In this document: in pieces, positions 18,018 through 27,761 of the stretch | Layout: every line of letters starts with the position of its first letter | Position numbering within the stretch: the stretch's first letter is position 1 | Assembly (NCBI GenBank): GCA_040285745.1 | Contig: JAUFOR010000001.1 | Location: forward strand, 248,001-312,000 | Direction: 5' to 3' | From: Barthelona sp. PCE | Lineage: Eukaryota > Metamonada: BaSk clade | DNA: 64,000 nucleotides | The notes under the pieces: generated by a model | Databases searched by the model: none | Told to the model about the DNA's origin: nothing | Seen by the model: only the letters and a program-made list of their open reading frames with translations | Program-made: the position numbers and the translations under genes

Positions 18018-18340
18018 CTATGTGTGTGTGTGTAGTTGAAAACGTTAAAAATGTGAACAACGTAAAAAAGCAGGAAACAATGCTTTGGAATGCAGAATGT
18101 ACTAATTGTGGTTTTTCATGAATTATTGTGTACTTTGACCACCCATTTGATTGGAAAAGACTATATTCTTTGTTGTGCTTGGTTTTGACACTCAAAGCAT
18201 TGTTTTTGCATAATTATGGTTTGAATGTGTAGAATACGGATTAAAATATTAACTACCTTAATATTTTACCAATGAATATCGGATCATTGAACATAGAAAT
18301 GTTTTAGCAATACAAACCCATTTCAAGGAGCATTTATAGT
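18018..18340. promoter_or_regulatory. Divergent promoter region between DJ-1 and myotubularin
   Basis: This 323-nt spacer separates two divergent ATGs. A short TG microsatellite lies at 18020-18033, in the predicted DJ-1 leader. On the plus strand AACCCATTTCAAGG lies ~20-30 nt before the myotubularin ATG. No ORF or RNA gene is seen. Confidence 0.4.
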
Positions 18341-20050
18341 ATGAATGCCCAAAACGTGCTCCAAAAGGCGGAGCAATTCTTCCAAGATGCCCCAGACCTC
18401 TATCCAGGGGAAACCTTTACACACAAAATTCCAAATATTAAACTTTTAAGTTCAAACCCATCATCCGTGCGTGGATCGCTAGCTTTGACGAGCCATCGCA
18501 TTACATTCAAGAGGTACGGTCTCTCAAGCACGCAAGGGGACTTTTTTATTAATATTCCTTACGCTGCAATCAGAAATATTCAAAAGGTAGGCAACAGATC
18601 TCGCACAAGAAGTGCATACTACATTGAAATCGAGACTAAGGACTTTCGTGTGTATCGTTTCGGCTTTGTTCGTCATAATTCTCAGAGAGGAACTGTGTTC
18701 ACACATGTTCTTGAGCAGCTATCAATGGTTCCTCTTCCAATGTTATGCACTCTCCCCGTGCAGGGCATATCGAGTGAGAAGAAGGCAGGTAACGGATGGC
18801 ATTTGTATAATGATGTTGTTGATTATCATCGAATGGGCCTTGTGGGACCCAAGAGTGACGGGAAGCTCGTCATCACTAACCAGAACAGGAACTTCCAGAT
18901 CTCCCCAACATACCCACCTCAATTTGTTATTCCAAGACATGCGGAGAATATTCTTCAAGACGTTTGTGCATTTCGGTCACGAGCACGCGTCCCCGTTGCC
19001 ACTTTCAAGTACAACGATTCGGCACTGTGGCGTTCCTCGCAGCCATGTGTAGGTATCCTGAACACATTGAGCGAGGAGGACGTGAGCTATCTGGGTATGA
19101 TTGGTCCGACCGTTTTTGTCCTCGATTGCAGACCAATGGCGAACGCGTACGGTAATAGGGCGACAGGCAAGGGGTTTGAGACAGCACAGTACCGTAACGT
19201 CCAGCTATGGTGGGCTAATATCGAGAACATCCACGTCATGAGGGAGAGCATGTGTCGAGTTAAAGCTGCAGTCTTTGAGCCATTGGTTGACGAAACTACC
19301 CGCAGTGCCTTTGGCATAGTTAACGGAGATGTAGCACACAGCGTTCCAAAACCTTCATTCATGCCTGTAATTGATGATAGCGCATTCTATCACATCTTGC
19401 ACCAAAGCGGCTGGCTGCAGCACATCAGGACGATGCTCCAGGCGGCAGCAGTTGGCGTGGAGGTTCTGAGAGGAGGAACTAGCGTCCTCGTACACTGCTC
19501 AGACGGGTGGGATCGAACTGCACAGGTTTGCTGTTTGATAGAGATGTGTTTAGATCCATTTTATAGGACATCTCGCGGCCTATGCTCTCTTATAGAGAAG
19601 CATTTCATCACATACGGTCATAAGTTTTTAGATCGGACCCTTTTTTATCAACATGAGTCCAAGAAATCATTCGGGCTCAAAATAGGTTCATCAATGAATC
19701 ATAAGGAGAAGCAGAGGGAGGAGTCGCCCATTTTCTTACAGTTTATCGATGGCGTCTATCAGCTACTCAATCAATTTCCGAATCATTTTGAATTCAACCA
19801 AACTTTGCTCATTGACATTTTAGACGGTTTCTTTGACGGAATTAGTGGAACATTCCTTTCGAATACAATCAAAGAGCGGTTTCAGAATAGTTTGATGATG
19901 TATCCAAGTTTATGGGATCTGTTAGAGTTGGAGCACGTTAAATATCTCAATTTGGATTATTCTCCGTTTTCTGAGAGCATCCTTCCGAAGATTAAGATGA
20001 GAAACATCGCGTTCTGGAAGGATTATTACTGTAGGTATAGTGAACAATAG
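18341..20050 (+). CDS. Myotubularin-family phosphoinositide 3-phosphatase
   Basis: The 569-aa protein has a PH-GRAM domain at ~20-130 (GSLALTSHRITFKRYG) and a myotubularin phosphatase domain at ~160-540. The signature VHCSDGWDRTAQ contains the catalytic Cys, both acidic residues and the Arg, matching the active CSDGWDRT loop, so this is a catalytically competent member rather than a pseudophosphatase. Substrates in the family are PI3P and PI(3,5)P2 on endosomes. There is no FYVE domain and no long coiled coil at the end, so it is a minimal myotubularin. It stands next to the AP sigma gene, another endocytic factor, though this proximity need not be functional. Confidence 0.93.
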   Translation: MNAQNVLQKAEQFFQDAPDLYPGETFTHKIPNIKLLSSNPSSVRGSLALTSHRITFKRYGLSSTQGDFFINIPYAAIRNIQKVGNRSRTRSAYYIEIETKDFRVYRFGFVRHNSQRGTVFTHVLEQLSMVPLPMLCTLPVQGISSEKKAGNGWHLYNDVVDYHRMGLVGPKSDGKLVITNQNRNFQISPTYPPQFVIPRHAENILQDVCAFRSRARVPVATFKYNDSALWRSSQPCVGILNTLSEEDVSYLGMIGPTVFVLDCRPMANAYGNRATGKGFETAQYRNVQLWWANIENIHVMRESMCRVKAAVFEPLVDETTRSAFGIVNGDVAHSVPKPSFMPVIDDSAFYHILHQSGWLQHIRTMLQAAAVGVEVLRGGTSVLVHCSDGWDRTAQVCCLIEMCLDPFYRTSRGLCSLIEKHFITYGHKFLDRTLFYQHESKKSFGLKIGSSMNHKEKQREESPIFLQFIDGVYQLLNQFPNHFEFNQTLLIDILDGFFDGISGTFLSNTIKERFQNSLMMYPSLWDLLELEHVKYLNLDYSPFSESILPKIKMRNIAFWKDYYCRYSEQ

Positions 20051-20332
20051 CATAGTTAAGTAAATCCATAGTTTTTGGTGCCAGTCACATCATCATAAGT
20101 TTTTCTTGTTTTTACAATTCATGAGAGAGAGATAGAGAGGCTGGCGTGACTGATGTTCTTGTGGACAGTTCTAAATTTATCCAAAGAAGAATTTGTTTCT
20201 TGGTTTACAACCCATTCGTGTGCTTTTGAACACTTTTCTTTTGCACTAGCTTCACTAAAGAACCGTTTTTATCCTACTCAAACATTCAAAACAACTTTCA
20301 AACGTTTCTACACCTTTTTACATATTGTCATA

Positions 20333-20764
20333 ATGATTCACTTTGTATTATTACAAAATAAGCAAGGAAAAACCCGATTCTCAAAGTTTTTCACATCTTG
20401 CAGCGAACAAGAACAGCGTCAAACTGAAGAAGAAGTTCTAAATTTAGTCTTACCTCGTAAAGATAAACAAACAAACTTTCTTGAATACAAATCATACCGC
20501 TTGATCTATAGAAGGTATCAGGCATTATATTTTATTCTCTGTGTTGATTTAGAAGACAATGAATTGATGTATCTTGAGTTCATTCACTTTTTAGTTGAAT
20601 GCCTAGATGCTGTATTCGAGGAAGTGTCTGAGCTGGACCTTGTCTATGGATTCCATAGAGTATATGCTGTAATTGATGAATTGATTTTAGCTGGAGAAAT
20701 TCAAGAAACTAGTCCAGAGGTAGTATTAGATAGAATGAGAGAAATGCATAATGCAGCACTGTAA
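20333..20764 (+). CDS. Clathrin adaptor complex sigma subunit (AP-1/AP-2 type)
   Basis: From the ATG at 20333 the protein is 143 aa, the length of AP-2 sigma. It reads MIHFVLLQNKQGKTRFSKFF at the start, then YRRYQALYFILCVD, then LEFIHFLVECLDAVFEEVSELDLVYGF and DELILAGEIQETS, all hallmarks of AP sigma subunits. Sigma forms the core with the second large subunit and binds dileucine sorting signals. Assignment to AP-1 or AP-2 is not secure. The reading frame stays open upstream to an ATG at 20153, which would add 60 unconserved residues. I prefer the start that gives the family length. Confidence 0.92.
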   Translation: MIHFVLLQNKQGKTRFSKFFTSCSEQEQRQTEEEVLNLVLPRKDKQTNFLEYKSYRLIYRRYQALYFILCVDLEDNELMYLEFIHFLVECLDAVFEEVSELDLVYGFHRVYAVIDELILAGEIQETSPEVVLDRMREMHNAAL

Positions 20765-20853
20765 TTATGACATTAAAATAATTAAAAAGCAGTCAGTTTG
20801 TGTTAATAAAGAAAAAATGAAAAATTTTACAAACAATTCAGCTGTCTGACATT

Positions 20854-21741
20854 CTAAATCATAAAGGCAAGATCTCTGTTGGCAAGACCATCACCAAAAT
20901 AACATCCTAAGTAAACAGAAGAGTTGACAACGTTGGAGAAAACAAATCCAGGCCACTTCAAGTTAACAATGTAGATACAATTACGAACAGAATCATAGTT
21001 CAGGTTCCAGCTTGATGTTAAAGCATCATCCAAGACTAAGGAATCCATGAATTCAACAGCAGCATCTAGTTGAGTTTGTGCACTACTTGCTGTGCTTGTC
21101 TTTTCACGGTTGTGGAAGTAATAGCCGAGATCCTTACATTTCTCCAGAGGAAGACCATTGTATGTGGGGTTCTGTCTGACGATATCAGAAACTAAATCTT
21201 TAATAAGAGCGCCACGAGGAACAATGTCATTGTCGTAGCTGATGAGGCTGAATACGTATGCGAGTCTCACTGCCTCTGTTACATCATTAGGATTTGGCTT
21301 ATCCTCATCCTCTTCTTCTTCTTCTTCTTCTTCTTCCTCGCCTTCTTCTTTCTCAGGTTTAGGCTCGGGTTCGGGCTTAGGACCAGGGTATATGTAACTG
21401 GGATCACCCCTGAAAGGTACATCGATCATCTTTGCGTTTTGAGCATTAACTTCAGAAAATTGTGGCATCATAACCCAATCCATGCAGTTGTGACTAAATG
21501 TAAGGTGAATATGTTGTTTAAATGGTTAAAAATACGAATAAAATGCTTGTTTCTCAGAGTTCTTGGTTTTTCCTTCGACAATAAAGTAATCCTTGTACAG
21601 ACCGGAAATTTTACCCCAAAATTTTACGTCAACAAGGTGATATGAGTCTCTAAGAATGGGCAATGACAACCTTAAAGCTGCCTTATGCTCAGGACTAAGG
21701 ACACATCCGTACGTTTCTAATAGCTCCAAATCGTGAATCAT
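20854..21741 (-). CDS. RSPH9: Radial spoke head protein 9 (two exons)
   Basis: Model: complement(join(20854..21493, 21536..21741)), 281 aa. Splicing joins AFYS to HNCMDWVMMPQ, giving the RSPH9 sequence order. Conserved blocks include LRDSYHLVDVKFWGKISGLYKDYFI, RGDPSYIYPG, PRGALIKD, LGYYFHNRE, EFMDSL and the terminal LKWPGFVF. RSPH9 belongs to the radial spoke head of motile 9+2 axonemes, so the organism has motile cilia with radial spokes. An acidic low-complexity run of Glu residues encoded by a GAA/GAG microsatellite (around 21308-21350) is inserted after the YPGPKPEPEPKPE segment and is not a family feature. Confidence 0.93.
21494..21535 (-). other. RSPH9 intron
   Basis: This is a 42-nt intron, donor GTATTT, 3' end CTTACATTTAG on the minus strand. 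Removing it restores the RSPH9 frame across TTT-TAT-TC|T-CAC-AAC. It is the only intron here with GTATT rather than GTATG at the donor. Confidence 0.92.
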
Positions 21742-22638
21742 GATTCAATATCAAGCAATGATCTGCGTGAAAGAAAAGCGAGATAAGTTAGGAAAGCAAA
21801 ATCAAGTTTTACCTCTTCTTTTTGAATGCTGTTTTGGTGGGAGATCTTTTAGACATTTCACCTGTTTAGTGCGCTGGAAATTCAGACGAAAACAAAATAA
21901 AACAAAGAGAAAATTTTTATTATACCAAACATCATTATTGTGCACATATGAACATATAAAAACCATGAACAGAGGTTTTGTATCCCAGGAACACTCTTCA
22001 AATATCAATTCATCCACTAAAAAAATATCAATGACGCAAAAAGCATCAAAATCGACATGCAAGAAAAATCTGCCCCATCTTATCAACACATATACCCATT
22101 TTGAATGCTCTTACCCAGTAAAACAAATGAAACTTTCAGAAAAGGGTTGAAAAAAGTACAACTAATTTATTTTTGCTAATACACTTCTCTTTAGTGGGTA
22201 AATATAACTGCAGATGTGTGTAGAAGGAGTTGTTCCATAATTTTTTTTGATACTGCACAAACTTTATTTTCACCTTTTATACAATTGTTTTTAGGGTTAA
22301 ACATGGGCAACCATCGCATAGGATAGGGTTTTGAAATCAGAACGTTTGTAATATAAAGTTTAAGTGTACCAGCGTATTTTGTTCATTGTACCAATGATTT
22401 TCTTCAAATCATACTGCATTTAAGGGTATAATATAGATCAGGGGCCTCATTTCCATGACAAAATAAGTGAACCAATGATTCATTATCCATAATTCATTTT
22501 CTCTTCTTAATAAAAATGTAGAGCTCTTTTTTTATGTAACTTACGTTCGTTATATCTCCAACGAGCGTTTCAGAGTTGAGACACCCGCCTCTATTAACAT
22601 AACTTCTTCTTTTCACTTTCTCCACTCTTTGACTTATA
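21742..22638. other. Spacer between RSPH9 and eL14
   Basis: This ~900-nt divergent spacer is AT-rich. A 136-codon ORF (21740-22150) overlaps the RSPH9 start and shows no domain or codon bias, so I do not count it. A 7-bp hairpin (ATGATTT, loop TCTTC, AAATCAT) lies at 22394-22412. The segment 22540-22638 should hold the eL14 promoter. Confidence 0.45.
22609..22620 (+). promoter_or_regulatory. Initiator-like motif before eL14
   Basis: The element CTTTTCACTTTC lies ~20-30 nt upstream of the eL14 ATG at 22639 and matches the recurring TTTTCAC(C/T)TT motif. Confidence 0.45.
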
Positions 22639-23075
22639 ATGGTATGAATCTTAAGCATCTGCCGTGTCTAGACTCTTACATTTAGGTTTTCAAGCGTTTC
22701 TTCGAGGTTGGTCGCCTTTGCCTCGTAAATTACGGCCAAAACAGTGGCAAGCTGGGCCTTGTCATTGATATTATCGATGCCAACCGTGTCATCTTCGGTT
22801 TCGAGAGCGGCGAGCGTGCCGTTGTTCCCACCAAGCGTCTCACATTGACTCCTCAAGTTGTTACCATGCCCAGAGGTGTCCGTACCGCCAAGCTGTTAAA
22901 GATTGCCGATGAGACCAAGGTTTTCAAGCAGTTCCACGAATCCAAGTGGGGTCAGCGTCGCGTTGCCGCTGAGAAGAAGAGATCTCTCAACGATTTCGAG
23001 AAGTTCGCTGCTATGGTCGAGCGTCGCGAGCGTGCCAAGCTCATTAACCGCAAGGTTAAGGAGCTCAAGCAGTAA
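22639..23075 (+). CDS. RPL14: 60S ribosomal protein eL14 (two exons)
   Basis: Model: join(22639..22641, 22686..23075), 130 aa. The first exon is only the ATG. Exon 2 reads VFKRFFEVGRLCLVNYGQNSG, then KLGLVIDIIDANRVIFG, the KOW-like core of eL14, followed by the basic SKWGQRRVAAEKKRSLNDFEKFAAM region. Codon bias is as strong as in EF2. eL14 is a component of the large cytosolic ribosomal subunit. An intron directly after the start codon is common in ribosomal protein genes of intron-poor protists. Confidence 0.94.
22642..22685 (+). other. eL14 intron, directly after the start codon
   Basis: This is a 44-nt phase-0 intron with donor GTATGA and 3' end CTTACATTTAG. It separates ATG from GTT-TTC-AAG-CGT, which restores the MVFKRF start of eL14. 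Confidence 0.93.
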
Positions 23076-23196
23076 TTTATTAAGGACTTGTTGAAAGACA
23101 CTTGTCAGTAAATCGGAGCTGGTTTTATACTCTATTTTTTATTAAATTGGAACCAACATATCTACATTATCACATTAAGTGAGTTAAATAATGAAA

Positions 23197-25041
23197 TTAA
23201 AAAGCAAAAACTGCAGCTTCGCGTTTTCGTTCAGCTTTATCCTCCATTAGCTCCTTATACTTTAAGAAAGCAATGATGATGCCCAGCACAGCCAAACAGA
23301 TCAATGTGACAACTAAAATGAAAACCCAATTTGAAGAAGGAGTTACAAATAACTCTAAAAACCAAAAAGTGGGGTTATTCCATGGATATGGGAAGATATA
23401 CACTCTTCCCTTGGGAACAATAGTGTTCCACGCGCCTACATAATTCTGTGAAGAACTGGGGACACCAATAACGAGCTCATCAATATAATTACCTTCCTGG
23501 CCTAATCCAAAAATTGTGTGGGGCAACGGACTTACTCCAAACGTGCTTTGTATCATCTGCATGCCCTGGACAACACGCTTCATGCCAAAGAGATCAGTGT
23601 ATGTGAATTTGATAGAGACACCGGGAGAAAATGCACCATATGGTTTTCCGTGAGGGAATCTTGACTCACCAATGTGGTTGTATCTGACTCCATCCAGAAC
23701 TGAAACACGCATAAATAAAGGTGCTGCATCAACCCAAGGAGCAAAAACTCGGATTCCACCACTTTCGGTCTCAATTAGTGGTGCAAGTCTTGCATCGTAG
23801 TTAAAATCATAGAATTTGACTGCAACAGCATTGTCAACCGTTCGTAATGACGTGTAAGAGTCAACCAGATGATACTCAATACCGTTCCTAATCTCAAAAA
23901 CAGTAACAAAGGTATCCAACGATGTGGTGTTCTTGAGCACAACAGAGAGGTCGGGTGTTCTGTCAAGTGTGAGATCTCCAAGTTGCAGGATGACAGGATG
24001 ATTGGGTTTTGCATAGAACTCCAAATCAGAAGGGAGATCAAATGTTCTGTCTGGATGAGTAAAGTTCATCTTGAACCAGGTCTTTGAACACAAATCATCA
24101 CGACACTGAGTCTCAATGATGCTCAACCCACACATTGGCATCTGTGTGTTGAAAATGGTATGAAGCTTATTGGTTTCAGTATTGGCAAAGACCGCATCAA
24201 TGGTTCCATCACTGTCCACATCAACGAAACTGGGCGACTGAGTCCCCTTTGGCATCTCAACAGTGAAATTGTGAGTGAAACGACTACCAGTATTCTGCCA
24301 GAGTTGGAAAAATGGACACTTCCCGGAGGTACCAGTACAATCTCCCTCTCGGACGACAAACAAGTCTGCGAGGCAGTCACCAGTCAGATCTACAAAGGCA
24401 TGACGACCAGTTGCTGCTAGAGGAAGAACATCTTCGTCACAGTCGTTACACAAAGCACTGAACTCAAATTGGTTCGAATTGACCCAGAATCCAGTTTGGC
24501 GCTCATTTCCGTCCACGTCAGCACGTTCTCCGAAAAGATCAAACCGAGAATTACCACCATAGTTAACAATCGTTGGACGACCATACGCATGATCGAATGA
24601 AATATCAGATTTAGAGAAGTTGAGGTACTTGTACGAGTACATGTCCCACATTTCCATTGTTGTTACTGTTTTTGTTTCAATTGTATTCTTTAACAACAAT
24701 ATCATTGATAAAGTACCGGAAAACGTAAAATCACCGACAATTACATCAAGGATCTCTGTTCCTTGGGATGCTGTAAATGAACTACCGGGATTATGCTTAT
24801 ATTTACCCAAATTTGTATCGTAAAGGTAGATATCAATATCTAATCCGTTCACAATGACAGCACTGGCTGCTCTGCTGTTCTCAAAGTCCGCAAATGCTGC
24901 AATACGGCCTGTAACACTCTCTAATCCCGATGTGCATTCTAAATAATCGTTGTTATCGGTATCATGTGACTTGCAGTTCTCAAGCAGTCCGAAGCAAACC
25001 TGCACACATGCCACAAACAAAAAAAGCTTTAACCAGCTCAT
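23197..25041 (-). CDS. ITFG1/TIP-like FG-GAP repeat membrane protein
   Basis: The ATG at 25041 gives 614 aa. A signal peptide (residues 1-19) is followed by a large beta-propeller with FG-GAP-type calcium-binding loops such as DLTGDCLADLFVV, DVDSDGTIDAVFA and DLTLDRTPDLSVV. A single membrane helix near the C terminus (WVFILVVTLICLAVLGIIIAF) and a short cytosolic tail EDKAERKREAAVFAF follow. The segment PKGRVYIFPYPWNNP just before the membrane is characteristic of the T-cell immunomodulatory protein (TIP/ITFG1) family, which is old and widespread in eukaryotes. Its general role is not settled; surface adhesion and PP2A-related functions have been proposed in animals. Many sequons suggest N-glycosylation. 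Confidence 0.9.
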   Translation of the reverse strand: MSWLKLFLFVACVQVCFGLLENCKSHDTDNNDYLECTSGLESVTGRIAAFADFENSRAASAVIVNGLDIDIYLYDTNLGKYKHNPGSSFTASQGTEILDVIVGDFTFSGTLSMILLLKNTIETKTVTTMEMWDMYSYKYLNFSKSDISFDHAYGRPTIVNYGGNSRFDLFGERADVDGNERQTGFWVNSNQFEFSALCNDCDEDVLPLAATGRHAFVDLTGDCLADLFVVREGDCTGTSGKCPFFQLWQNTGSRFTHNFTVEMPKGTQSPSFVDVDSDGTIDAVFANTETNKLHTIFNTQMPMCGLSIIETQCRDDLCSKTWFKMNFTHPDRTFDLPSDLEFYAKPNHPVILQLGDLTLDRTPDLSVVLKNTTSLDTFVTVFEIRNGIEYHLVDSYTSLRTVDNAVAVKFYDFNYDARLAPLIETESGGIRVFAPWVDAAPLFMRVSVLDGVRYNHIGESRFPHGKPYGAFSPGVSIKFTYTDLFGMKRVVQGMQMIQSTFGVSPLPHTIFGLGQEGNYIDELVIGVPSSSQNYVGAWNTIVPKGRVYIFPYPWNNPTFWFLELFVTPSSNWVFILVVTLICLAVLGIIIAFLKYKELMEDKAERKREAAVFAF

Positions 25042-25555
25042 CAAAAAAGTCGAATTTGTGAAAACAAGAATATTATGACTTTTTTACAAGGTGAGGCGGT
25101 TTAAATAGTAAATAGAGAACGAAAATCCATGATTTGTTGAAAGTGTAAACAATTCCAAAAAAGCTCATTTTTGTACAATCTAAGCATTTAAAAAACACGC
25201 TATGGTTATATATTGCGATAAAATATGCAGGACAAACCGTATTTATTGCGACAGATATGGCACAATCAAAGAACAAGATAAATACTATAGCATTCGGCGT
25301 ATAATTGATATACTAAAAAAAATACCCGTGTAAAAGGGTTATAATTTAGAATACACCACATGTGATCGAGATTAATCCTCTTACAATTCAAGGAAAGATG
25401 TTGTTCTTGAATACTCTCACCTACTTTAATTCAATTCAATCGAACTCATTCATCAAGATCATTGCGCAATCAGGAAGCATATAGAGTCGCACAAACAAGA
25501 AAGTACCAAACATCATTGTTTGGTATTACTTTTATCTCCCTTACACAGCTCAAAT
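25042..25555. promoter_or_regulatory. Divergent promoter region between ITFG1 and the GIGYF-like gene
   Basis: This 514-nt spacer lies between divergent ATGs. On the minus strand TTGTTTTCACAAATTC lies ~20-35 nt before the ITFG1 ATG, an initiator-like match. The rest is AT-rich without ORF or RNA signals. Confidence 0.4.
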
Positions 25556-27746
25556 ATGATGTACACCTTCAGCGAAGTACTAGAACTCTTCGTTGAGACA
25601 GATGAAAGACCAGAGCTAAAAGAAGATCTCAAAGCTTTTGGTTTCGAGATTTTCACGCGTGAAGCAATCAAACCATTCTCCTTTTTCGACTTCGACATGG
25701 AAGCTGTATGTATTAACCACACCTAAGCATAGTTGCGCACATTGTGGTCCCTTTTTTATTTTAGCTAACCTTTAGGCATTGAAGAAAGCTCAGCAAGAAA
25801 ACCAGAAAAACTCTAGAAACTCGTATAGAAAGGGTAAGAAGCGTGGATCACGCCGAGAATACAATCGTGACCGTCATGAGCCAAAACAGCAAGTCCAAGG
25901 TAAGAACTTAAAGAAGTTCCAATTGCCAACTAACAACCAGGCCGGGCTCATTGGTGAGCTTGAGGAAACGAGTTTCCAAATGTCAAAAGTTGAAAAGAAA
26001 GAGGTGGCCGTAGAAGGGTGCTGGTTTTACAAGGATGATGACAATAACGTTCAGGGACCTTGGGATTCTGCATCCATGGACCGCTGGTATGCTAGTGGAT
26101 ACTTCCATAATCTGATTTTATTGCGATATAAGAACGATGCAGCTTTTACTTCTCTTGAAGCTCGATTTTCTGGTTTCGATGGTGTTTCATTCGTCGAGGC
26201 AGAACAACGTTGCAAACAGCGTGGTAAGAAAAAGCCCAAGAAGCAACAACCCAAAATAGTTGCACAGAAACCAGTTGTTGTTGAAAAACCAGTTGAAGAA
26301 AAAGCAGAAAAGGAAGAACCTGCCTTTGGTGCGTTCTCGTCCTTCATGGAGCCAAACAAGCCTCTCTCCTTTGATTTTAACGCAAACCAAAACGATTCTT
26401 TCTGGGACAGCAAGCCGTCCTTCAGTTTCGGTTCAATGCAACCAGCTGATGTACCTTCTACCATTGTGCCAGATAGAAACTTAAAAGATGTATTCTTCGA
26501 GTCACCTGTCGCTGAGCAGCCAGCTATTGAAGTTGAGCCTAAAGTTGATCAAGTTGAAAAACCAGCTGAAAAACCCATGCGCGTTATCGTGCCGGATCCC
26601 GAACCTATCAAACCTCGCAAGAAGAAGAAGAAGAAGAACAAGCAGCAACACGAACAGTCCTTCTCCAACAATGACCTTCCTGCTGCTAATCGAGCCAAGA
26701 ACGTCACCAAACCAGCTCCCAAGAAGACGACCGAGGGAATCGTTGTCCCAAAGGCGGTCATCACTGAGAAACCAATGACGAAGGTTGAGAAGATTCAAGC
26801 CCATGCCAGTAACGTTGTAGTTAGCAAGGTGAGCAAACCGTCCAAGAATTTACTCCCTGCGATATTTGGAAACTCGCCCAGCACTCCCATCACAGCAGGC
26901 AACAAGTATTCATCAAACACGACACCAAACAACGCTGGTGCCAAGTTTTCGTCAAAGGTGAAGGTGATGAAGGTCAAGCCCACCGCTCACCAATTCTCAA
27001 CGGCTGATTTCTTCCCTGGAATGAATGCTTCACCTACGCCAGTTAAGAAGCAAGCGGGTATCAGAGCAGCCGAGACGACATCTATTAAGTCGATGCAGGA
27101 AGAGGCCAAGCGAACCAAGAAAGTTGTCAAGAAACCCGCACCTGTAGCAGCAGGACCGAAGAAAGTGAAAGTCACCCGCGTTCAGAAGCAGCCCAAGCCT
27201 ACCGGTACGATTGCATCCCTCGCATCTCGTCTTTCACAGAAGGCGCCTGCCGTTAACGTTGAGAAGCCCAAACCCAAGCCAAAGAAGCCTATCATCAACG
27301 TTCGTGTTGGAGAAATTGAAGTTCATAGACAACCCAAACCATCTGCCAAGAAGCCTGTCGTTGTTCGCAATGTCACTGTATCCCGTGCCAAGAAACCAGT
27401 TGTTGTTGCCGTTGAGAAGCCTGCTCAGGTTCGTTCTACAAAGAGAAGCAACCGTAAAGGTGTCGATTTGAACTCCGATTTGTGGTCTGCCAACAAACCA
27501 AAGAAGACAACAAAGAAGACTCTCGAGTATAATTCCCTCTCTGACCCTTTCAAACGTTGGATTAGAACTGAATTAACCAGTTTATCAAGCGGAAAACTTG
27601 ATATCGACATTAACACTTTTATCGATATGGTTCTACCCATGGATGACAGCACAACTCAAACGTTATGCATGCAGACTCTGCGTGGTCGTAAAGATAGAGT
27701 TCGAGAGTTTACTACTGAGTTTATCAGGCGTCGTAACTTTGAATAA
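25556..27746 (+). CDS. GYF-domain protein of the GIGYF/PERQ type (two exons)
   Basis: Model: join(25556..25705, 25776..27746), 706 aa. A GYF domain lies at ~120-185, with W-F-Y-K-D, VQGPWDSASMDRWYASGYF and LLRYKNDAAFTSL. This surface binds proline-rich PPG peptides. The middle ~430 residues are a Lys/Pro/Val-rich disordered region with repeated KKPVVV and KPKPKKP units. The last ~70 residues (DPFKRWIRTELTSLS, then FIDMVLPMDD and FTTEFIRRR) resemble the conserved C-terminal helical domain of GIGYF proteins. GIGYF partners with 4EHP to repress translation and with decay factors. An N-terminal YTFSEVLELF could be a degenerate eIF4E-family binding motif. Confidence 0.82.
25706..25775 (+). other. 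GIGYF-like gene intron
   Basis: This is a 70-nt phase-0 intron with donor GTATGT and 3' end CTAACCTTTAG. The exons join as ...MEA|LKKAQQE. The spliced frame links an N-terminal exon otherwise lacking a stop-free continuation to the long second exon. Confidence 0.88.
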
Positions 27747-27761
27747 AAATTTTCCTTTTGA

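Noticed and set aside
21308-21350. Glu-run microsatellite in RSPH9 as a frameshift artefact
   Set aside because: The reading frame is intact on both sides and RSPH9 motifs continue after it, so it is a coding repeat.
21740-22150. A 136-codon plus-strand ORF
   Set aside because: It overlaps the RSPH9 start, has no domain, odd Lys/Ser/Phe composition and no codon bias.
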